A stretch of 10,421 nucleotides of DNA. Source: Echinostoma caproni. Lineage: Eukaryota; Platyhelminthes; Trematoda; Plagiorchiida; Echinostomatidae. Shown piece by piece: positions 1-5,885 of this stretch (position 1 is the stretch's first letter; every line of letters begins with the position of its first letter). The stretch spans positions 7,229-17,649 of the forward strand of contig UZAN01050364.1 in NCBI GenBank assembly GCA_900618425.1. Direction: 5' to 3'. The position numbers were made by a program, and so were the translations under genes. The notes under the pieces are model-generated. The model was not told where the DNA came from. It saw only the letters and a list, made by a program, of their open reading frames with translations, and ran no database searches.

Positions 1-152
1 TACAGAACGATTAGGTAGAGTAGGTGTCTCTCGTCTTCCGGGTCGGGGTCTAAAAGACTGAAACCGCGTAGTTGGAGACACTGAATGTCATGGCCGCGAA
101 CCGACAGCAATGGCGATCACGCTGTCACTTCTTATCAGACCAGAAGGCTTGA
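1..152 (+). pseudogene. C-terminal remnant of an RTE-type non-LTR retrotransposon ORF
   Basis: This is the extreme C-terminal end of the endonuclease/reverse transcriptase polyprotein of an RTE-type element, cut by the left edge of the window. One frame reads VGVSRLPGRGLKD (about 20-58), which matches the family pattern of Val-Gly, a short spacer, then RLPGWGP. After a one-base frame change, LETLNVMAANRQQWRSRCHF (72-131) matches the family ending WLETL..MA.NR.QW. A TGA at 150-152 closes it. There is also an in-frame stop near 59. The match is to my memory of fluke RTE proteins, not to a search. It is dead because of the frameshift and the stop. The following 200 bases to about 350 look non-coding and may be its 3' UTR. 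Confidence 0.7.
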
Positions 153-349
153 ATTAGTATGTATGCACAGTTGAACTGTTTACTCTGTGTTGACCATAGA
201 GGTTCACTTTCTTTTCCCGTCCCTAAAGATAGGCCCAATCCCTGTCCTTCTTACACATTATCACTTACCTTTTATGCAATATGAGTTTGGCAGCGATCAG
301 TAAAGTTCGTTCAACTATATTACGGTATACAACGATGACGATGATGAAT

Positions 350-1100
350 GATGGATACAGTGACCACAGTAAGCTAACGTACTTCTGCGGCATTCCTTTT
401 CGAAGAAGAAAACCGATCATAGCCTCGCATCCCCTGAGTCGAAGCCTTCTTTCGGGTCAATGAACACTGCGATCGTTGATCGACTGCGGGTGATGCAACT
501 TAGTGACTTGACGCAGTATAAAAATTTGATGAATAAATACACATCCGGGCCGGAATCCAGTCGGCTGTTCACACTGTTGGTCTGTCTTAAAGGAGTCGAA
601 CGTCAAAGTATGACAGAGGCCAATTCTTTGGTGACGATTGGGATCGAGCTTATCCCGCGGTGGTTTTCGCAATCGTTTTGAGGTTCCTTCTCGAAAGTGG
701 GAACAATCATTGATTCGGCTGAAGATGAAATTCGCTCTTACGTTCAACTGTTGTGCAGTAATCTAGTAACAGAGCTTACGAGGTTATCTCTGTCCCATGT
801 TGAGTGTTAGGAAGCCCGTTCGTTGCTTCAGAGCGTAAATGCAAGACCGAACTTCTGCTTCTACCGGGGGATCGCACGACTGCCCACAGAGCTTCAGTTG
901 CAGATGAAGTAGTCTGGCTAGTGCCAGGCCAGCTGAATTGTTCACTGAAGTACTCTTCCCAGCGGTCAAACCATTGATTCCTATTGTAAATAGCTTGTCT
1001 TCCTTTATCGCAGACTGTTTCACTAACCAACCTCCAGCGTCCAAATGCCTCAGTATGGTCGGGAGAGGCTGTCCCGAGCTCCGAAATGACCATTCGTCCC
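350..1100 (-). pseudogene. Minus-strand RTE-type reverse transcriptase remnant
   Basis: Reading the minus strand from about 1100 down to 350 gives a broken piece of the linker and N-terminal half of the reverse transcriptase domain. In order it shows VSET, then FDRWEEYFSEQFSWP (the RWxEHFxxQFxWP linker signature); a frame change and EAEVRSCIYALK; NDCENHRGIS with TKELASVI (RT motif 1/2 region, about 630-680); TGFRPG and HQIFILRQV (about 500-560, the GFRPGRGCxDQIFxLRQ motif); VFIDPKEGFDS (about 430-470, motif A with both Asp residues kept); and GMPQKYVSLLWSLY (355-396). These lie in at least three frames. The stretch between the ALK and NHRGIS blocks is shorter than in the family, so some sequence is lost there. 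Motifs downstream of motif A, including YADD, are absent. It points opposite to its neighbours, so it is a separate insertion or an inverted piece. Confidence 0.78.
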
Positions 1101-1199
1101 GAACATTTCTAGAAATGCTCCCAAATGACCAAGCGTCTCAAATAGCTTCTGTTGAGGAAGTCCTACCCACTACTTTCTCTTGGCGGAGGTGTTAACGCT

Positions 1200-1644
1200 A
1201 AAGTGGGAGGGCAAAGGCGAATGCCCGGCGCTTTTCACCGGGTTGACTGACCAATGGTAGTCAGTCTAGGAGAGTTCGCTAAACCCTGATTCCAAACCGC
1301 CCACACCTGGCGTAAGAAGTGGCACCAATCTTCGCCGCAACCGAACTGGTCTCCAAAGTTAATCTTTGGAGTTAACCACCGTGATGTTCACCGGCAAGTT
1401 AGCGGTTCAAGGACAATCTGGGTACCCTGGATAGTTGGCCGCATCCAAAAGGCGTATGAACTGGTCCCGCAGTCACCGGCTCCCAGAGGATCGTGGATTC
1501 CCTACTCCCCCCCACTGCATTGTGGGTCAGGTTCTCCAACCGAAGGCTACGGGTAAGGTCCCCCGAGAAAACCCTCTACCTTAGCCTGGGCAACCGGGTA
1601 GTACCACGCCCACAAGCTAACCATGGGCTTCTGAACATTTACGC
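1200..1644 (+). other. Probable 5' leader of the RTE-type element
   Basis: This stretch upstream of the polyprotein ATG at 1645 is GC-rich and has no long reading frame that matches a known protein. Its style (short C-rich and G-rich blocks, with TTGACTGACCAATGGTAG near 1242) resembles the untranslated leaders I know from fluke RTE elements. A perfect 8-bp stem with a 5-base loop lies at 1351-1371. The left boundary is a guess: it follows the end of the minus-strand remnant. Confidence 0.45.
1351..1371. repeat. Small perfect hairpin in the element leader
   Basis: CTCCAAAG and CTTTGGAG face each other around the loop TTAAT. The structure is visible directly. Whether it matters for the leader RNA is unknown. 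Confidence 0.5.
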
Positions 1645-1941
1645 ATGTCACAGAATACTACACTTCTGCAAAGCTTTCTCTTAAAATCTGCACGCAACAC
1701 TTCCACTTGCCCCACACACGGTACTTACCCCCCCCCTGTTTGTCCCACCCAGAACGGTTCCACTGACGTAGGTTCATGTTGTACCTCGCCGTTACCCTCC
1801 TTGACATCTGTCGCGGAACCGATCGTTCCATTCCTCCGAACTCACTCTGCGTTCAAGTTGGCTTCGTTTAATGTTAGAACTCTAGTGCGTATAGGATAAC
1901 AAGCAGGTTTGGCTCGTACGCTCGAAAGTCTAGAGATTGAT

Positions 1942-2128
1942 TTGTGAGAAAACACAAAGTTGCGAACAAGCTCGTTTGCCGTGATTCTTCTACTTCCTCA
2001 ACTTGTCTTGATCTCTCCCCCCTGCCAAACAGTTTGATATAAATTGTGATGAAGAAGAAGAATCACCGCAAACGAGCTTGTTCGCTACTTTGTGTTTTCT
2101 CACAATGGGTATGGATGGTATATTCCGA
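1942..2128. mobile_element. MITE-like foldback insertion inside the endonuclease
   Basis: Arms at 1943-2000 and 2047-2104 are inverted copies of each other, 58 bases long with 4 mismatches by hand count, around a 46-base centre. The outer ends read TGTGAGAAAACACAAAGT. The host reading frame stops at ...LESLEID on the left and resumes at ...KIDVCCLSE on the right. The 8-base word AGATTGAT occurs at both 1934-1941 and 2129-2136, which looks like a target-site duplication; 8 bp is typical of hAT-type elements. The right arm ends 24 bases before the right repeat copy, so either the element has a non-mirrored right tail or there is filler. It encodes nothing, hence a non-autonomous element. It is too short to name the superfamily securely. 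Confidence 0.72.
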
Positions 2129-2785
2129 AGATTGATGTGTGTTGCCTCTCGGAAACACGCATGCAGGACCCGAGCTCAGTGATCCGATTAGCGTCTCCTT
2201 CCAGTCCTAAGGAAGCGTTTCAACTGCGCGTCTCCGGGGACCCTATCGCTTCAGCATCTGGTCAAGCAGGCATTGGTATTGCCTTGAGGGCCAGGGCCGA
2301 GGTTGTCTATGGGATTGGATCCCGATAGATAGCTGACTATGCGCAGTGAGACTCAGAGGTTCAAGTAAGGCCAAAAAGCAGAAACCAAATGAAGGATGCT
2401 TATTCGTGGTTTCTACATACGCTCCCACAGACTAGCCCGGATACAGTCAAGGACGCCTTCTATCACAAGCTCCATAAGCTTCTTCTCAAAGCACCTAAGA
2501 CGGATATTGTGATCCTGACCGGAGACCTAAATGCACGCGTTGGTCGTCTGCCACCCGATGAGACCCACCTTGGTGGCCGTCATGGCCTTGATAACTGTCT
2601 TTCAGATAATGGGAAAAACTTCTTAGCATATGCTCAGAACACGATCAGTTCCTCTTTAGCACGAACTTCAGACACTAAGCGTCACCTCGCCACCTGGTGT
2701 AACCCCTCTTCTGCACAGACATGGAGTCAGCTTGATCATATATAGATACTAGCTATAGATGGAGAGAATGTGTGAAAGACTGCCG

Positions 2786-2804
2786 TATATATATATATAT
2801 ATAT
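2786..2804. repeat. (TA)n microsatellite
   Basis: There are nineteen bases of alternating T and A at the left edge of the second insertion, likely its 3' tail read on the other strand. Length is expected to vary between individuals. Confidence 0.85.
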
Positions 2805-2967
2805 TTACCACCGGCTTGAAAACAAGCATGGTGCCAACGCAACAACAATGACAGTGAAGGGGATAGGTGGATTAGGATACAGAACATGGGGAAAAGTGAG
2901 TGAGACAGTTAGACATGGAAAATACAAGATAACAGAATTTTTTTTTTGTGTTTCACCGTACACCTTT
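2787..2967. mobile_element. SINE-like insertion with (TA)n end, flanked by 6-bp repeats
   Basis: The endonuclease reads ...YRWRECVKDCR up to 2786. It resumes at 2968 with CRSYWSTCLDSDHAL, the same protein in sequence order. TGCCGT is present at both 2781-2786 and 2968-2973, so 187 bases were added with a 6-bp duplication. The insert begins on the plus strand with (AT)n and contains ten T at 2938-2947, so it probably lies on the minus strand with a (TA)n 3' tail. Such tails are typical of RTE-mobilised non-autonomous elements. A short GCTTG/CAAGC hairpin lies at 2814-2827. I see no clear tRNA-type A and B boxes and do not recognise the family. Confidence 0.68.
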
Positions 2968-3063
2968 TGCCGTTCGTATTGGTCTACCTGCTTGGACTCC
3001 GACCACGCACTGTTTTGGGCCAAATTGTCTATGGGATTCGGTGGCCGCAAGAAAAATTCGATT

Positions 3064-4211
3064 CAAACAGCCTGACGTCGCGATGCTGTCTGACCCGGCC
3101 GTACTAGCCGATTACCAAAACGAGTTGGCCGCAAGTCTACTACTACCTCACCAAGTAGCGTAGATCAACACTGGACAACCATCCGAAACGCAATGCACTC
3201 AGCCGGTTTACACAGTTGTGGCTTAAACCGCGGAGTTGTAAATCATTGGATTTCCTCCAACTTTGTCAGACTCCTCGATGCGCATCGGGCAATCCCGGCA
3301 GACCGCGAGTATAATGAACAACATCTCTCACTGAAGCGTGACCTCACAAAGAGTTTGAGAGACGACCGAGAGGCCTGGTGGACGCTACGTGCAAAGGGGA
3401 TGAAATCAGCGGCTAGGTGTGGAAACACCCGGCAACTCTTCCAGCTGATCCGTGCTACAGGCCCCAAAAGACAGTGCGTTAGTGAAACAATCTGCGAAGC
3501 AGATGGCACGCTAATAGACAGCCTTCACCGAGACTTGGAACGCTGGGCAGAGCACTTCACATCGAAGTTCAACCAGCCCCCCGCGCTGGCTGCCCCAAGC
3601 AGTTCTCTTGAGAGTGCATTCTGATCACTATCCACGGGTNATTCTGATCACTATCCACGGGTCCGCCCACAAAAGCGGAGATCCGAAAGGAACTGCAAGC
3701 CCTGAAACGCCACACGGCAGCTAGATCAGACGGTCTGACACCTGTCCTCTTTAAAGATGGTGAGGAAGCTGTCGTAAAAGAATTTGTGAGATTGTTCTCA
3801 AAGATCTGGGAAACTGAAAGTGTACCCCACACATGGGGAGAATTGATTGTCACACCCATCTACAAGAAGGACAATCGCAACGCCTGTTCCAACCACAGGG
3901 GCATAAGTGTAATTCAAATAGCGCCGAAGCTGCTCGAGTCCGTTTTATTACGCAGGTTATGCCCATTCCGTGAGAAGCAAATCCGCGAGGAGCAGGTCGG
4001 GTTTCGTGCACGTCGTGGCTGCATTGATCAAATCCTCATGCTCCGTCAGCTACTAGAACACCGCCACGCATACAGACGGCAAACAGTTGTGTTTTTAAAT
4101 ATCAGAGCAGGTTTGGACACTATCGATCGTCCTGCACTGTGGAACTGTTTGCGGAGAGACAGAGTACCCGAGAAGTGGGAGCATCACGTGAATAACGATG
4201 AAGTCAGATGA
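3064..4211 (+). pseudogene. Linker and truncated reverse transcriptase domain of the RTE element
   Basis: The linker runs through NHWISSNFVRLLDAHRAIP (near 3241), LRDDREAWWTLRAK (near 3355), QLFQLIRATGP and VSETICEADG (near 3480), and RWAEHF (near 3541). RT blocks follow: SDGLTPVLFKDG (near 3727), HTWGELIVTPIYKK (near 3828), NHRGIS (near 3891), EEQVGFRARRGCIDQILMLR (near 3988) and VVFLNIRAGLDTIDR (near 4086). The last is motif A, but the first, catalytic Asp is Asn (AAT, 4098-4100); the second Asp (4116-4118) is kept. GFRPGRG has become GFRARRG. After VPEK (near 4170) the protein jumps straight to a C-terminal segment, so motifs B to E, including YADD, are missing. A TGA at 3622-3624 and the duplicated N junction also interrupt it. 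Enzymatically this is dead. Confidence 0.82.
3618..3662. repeat. Perfect 22-base duplication around a single N
   Basis: The 22 bases at 3618-3639 recur exactly at 3641-3662 with N at 3640 between them. The upstream reading frame (from 3193) and the downstream one (through 3786) differ by exactly the shift that these 23 extra bases would cause. The simplest reading is two contig ends that overlap by 22 bases and were joined with an N rather than merged, not a biological duplication. Confidence 0.8.
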
Positions 4212-4504
4212 CGGATGCTCGGATCAGATAGTCTTCCTTTGAGCAAAATAATTTCACTGCATCGTTGTATGTGGCTAGGGCGCGTCCTACGAATGCCCGA
4301 GCATCGTCTGCCACACCGTGCACTATTCGCAGGCATCGGTCCAATCTGGAAGAAACAGCGAAGTGGGCAGGTTATGACGTAACGCAGAGGTTGAAAGAGA
4401 TTGTGCTCGCATTCAAATTCTTTGACTGGGGACACTGCGGGACCGAATTCAGTGGTGCGCATGTATCCTCTCCTGTTTTCCATCCAAAAAATGGCGTGCA
4501 ATGA
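4178..4504 (+). pseudogene. C-terminal tail of the RTE polyprotein, fused by deletion to the RT N-terminal half
   Basis: HHVNNDEVR (4181-4208), a TGA, then RMLGSDSLPLSKIISLHRC, MWLGRVLRMPEHRLPHRALF and IWKKQRSGQ (to about 4375) match the family's C-terminal block SNxEVRRRVLG...LHRLRWLGHVLRMPEHRLPRRA...WKK. It is in the same frame as the truncated RT. Stops at 4379 and 4394 follow. Bases after about 4400 no longer match convincingly. The junction with the RT lies around 4171-4183, and by memory of the family more than 200 residues are missing. Confidence 0.78.
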
Positions 4505-5115
4505 AGAAACAAAAGATGTTACTCCCCGAAGTTGACTATTTTATTTTCCCCGCCTTTTACTTATATTTTTCGTTCATCCATGGTTATTTTGGCGCCGTAT
4601 CTGTAAAGATTGGTGTTATATATGTATATATAGTTCGCCAACCTCCGTTATTGCGTATCATTCTTTGACTATTCTCTGACGTATTTGCTACTTCCATTTC
4701 GTTAGCTGTTGTTGCCCACCATTTCTCGCGGTCCTTCCTGAGGCTCTTCTTGAGTTGACCTTACAGACGCCACCTAACTTTGTTTTAATCCTGACCGGTT
4801 GGGAGTTGTCGTTTTTTCTCCATCAGGTCTGCTGGCCCATGGATACCAGAGTTGCGAATCCTACCACTTTCGTCAGACTTTCGTGTTAGACAGTTTCTTT
4901 GTCCTTTAGCGTTATGCAGCGCTTGTCTTATCATATAACTGTTTAATAGGGTGCTCCACTTCAAATTTCATGGCTTAGATCGTTGGCTCATATGAAAGAG
5001 CCGTGGGTCCTTGTGCTAGTGCTTTCCTTTCTCCCATTGTCTATTACACGATGCTCTTCAACAAGATATCCCCGTTTCTTCAAATAATTTACATTTTTTA
5101 ATCTATTTATTATAG
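4505..5115. other. Non-coding stretch: probable element 3' UTR, then upstream region of the host gene
   Basis: I see no conserved coding sequence here. The first part is T-rich with a TATATATGTATATATAG run near 4618-4635, which may be the 3' UTR or tail of the RTE copy. A good pyrimidine tract ending in CAG (GTTTTTTCTCCATCAG, ending about 4827) could be a splice or trans-splice acceptor. It is followed by ATG 4841 with a 16-codon frame. The host gene's promoter or 5' exon may lie here, but nothing decides it. Confidence 0.4.
4992..5087 (+). other. 31-codon frame with a signal-peptide-like start
   Basis: ATG 4992 opens MKEPWVLVLVLSFLPLSITR and runs to TAA 5085-5087. A charged start, a hydrophobic core (VLVLVLSFLPL) and a polar end with Cys look like a secretory signal. 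It lies about 30 bases before exon 1 of the carrier gene. A mitochondrial outer-membrane protein would not use such a signal. It could be an upstream ORF, an unrelated first exon, or chance. No good splice donor is seen inside it. Confidence 0.15.
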
Positions 5116-5120
5116 CGTAT

Positions 5121-5885
5121 ATGTATAGTGAACGACTGCGCCTATTGGAGCAGGCAAACTCTGCCGCACTAGTCAGTGAGGCGTCTCGAGCATCAAACTT
5201 CCCAAGCGACGATGTAAGCATCGATTCACGCAGTGAGCGAGATGCTCCGCAAACGTTAGGTGAGTTGATTGGTTGAAGCTATTTTCGTTTTCAGCTGCCA
5301 GCTATGAATTCGCTGGATTAGGCATAGGGTTTGCGAGGTAATGAGCAAGCTTTCTTACTAATTGCCCATCAGCATGGTAGCGGAAGTTGTGCTGTCGCAT
5401 CCTTTCGTCGTTATTCGCAGTCAGTGCCAAGTGAGATAGTGCTTTTGCTCGAGGTCTATTCATCTCTTTCTCCAGGTTCGCGGCTGTTCCTCAAAATTAC
5501 ATATTTTTCCGTTTTCCTTACTACCTGTTGTCAGTAAATGCATTCAGATTCAAGTAAGTCAAATTTGCCATATCTACTTGCCTCAGGGTTTATCGTTTCT
5601 ATGGAAGGGCCTTGGAAGCGTTTTCATTGTTCGAGGGTTGTGTTTACTGAGTGAAAATATGCTGAGTGAGATAACCTCCTTGCCAAAGTAAGTCTCCCTA
5701 ACTGTCACACACAACAATTCAGAGAGGTTTCTCGACTGAGCACCATGCGACGCTTAGGCGGACATGTCCTCTTGAAAGTGTAAGTACATACATGCTACAC
5801 CTACATACATACATACTATATATGTAGAATATCATGGATCCTGGTTACTCCGTTTTATGCAGCCAGTGTGGTGGAACTGGTACAG
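5121..5885 (+). CDS. SLC25A46: Exons 1-7 of the SLC25A46-like gene, separated by micro-introns
   Basis: The coding pieces are 139, 43, 58, 78, 101, 57 and 58 bases. Phases after exons 1 to 7 are 1, 2, 0, 0, 2, 2 and 0, and every junction keeps the frame open. Codons split by introns give Ala47, Ser61, Lys140 and Val159. The block encodes residues 1-178: the polar N-terminus, the first carrier-like segment, the connecting segment that aligns with human RHYHLTPF (here KLHIFPF), the LWKG segment and the PFY segment. Exon 4 depends on choosing the acceptor at 5475. The other AG at 5534 would put TAA in frame. Confidence 0.85.

Larger units (their letters stand above)
1645..3060 (+). pseudogene. 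APE-type endonuclease domain of the RTE element, broken by two insertions
   Basis: Translation begins at ATG 1645 with a Thr/Ser/Pro-rich lead-in of about 70 residues. The endonuclease follows: KLASFNVRTL (near 1855, catalytic Asn), CCLSETRMQD (near 2140, catalytic Glu), WIPIDS (near 2315), GCLFVVSTYAPTD (near 2395), GDLNARVG (near 2522, the GDxN motif) and STCLDSDHAL (near 2985, the terminal SDH). All four hallmark blocks of the fold survive, so this was once a functional nicking endonuclease for target-primed reverse transcription. It is now split by a TAA at 1897-1899, by frame changes near 2310, 2425 and 2745, and by the insertions at 1942-2128 and 2787-2967. Reading past each insertion regains the same protein, which gives confidence in both the domain and the insertions. 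Confidence 0.8.
1200..4504 (+). mobile_element. Degenerate RTE-type non-LTR retrotransposon, nearly full span but internally deleted
   Basis: This is a plus-strand copy with the RTE order: GC-rich 5' leader (about 1200-1644), an APE-type endonuclease (about 1840-3050), a linker (about 3070-3600), the reverse transcriptase N-terminal half (about 3660-4170) and the C-terminal tail (about 4180-4504). It reads as one polyprotein only if several frameshifts are allowed (near 2310, 2425, 2745, 3050 and 3165) and stops are ignored (1897, 2331, 3622, 4209). Two small foreign insertions sit inside the endonuclease. Most of the RT palm and thumb is deleted. It cannot be autonomous. Assignment to the RTE/SR2-like group of flukes rests on recognised motifs and overall order. 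The exact 5' and 3' limits and any target-site duplication could not be fixed. Confidence 0.8.

Noticed and set aside
332..356. ACGATGACGATGATGAATGATGG, a triplet-like run
   Set aside because: Too short and irregular to call a microsatellite. It borders the end of the minus-strand RT match.
3243..3509. Minus-strand 88-codon frame
   Set aside because: It lies antisense to the RTE linker, whose plus-strand reading is clearly the family protein. It is a shadow frame.
5532..5553. Alternative acceptor at the AG 5533-5534 for intron 3, giving a short exon starting TAAATGC
   Set aside because: It puts TAA in frame after Gln80 and drops the segment that aligns with the family's H-x-x-PF block. The acceptor at 5475 keeps both.
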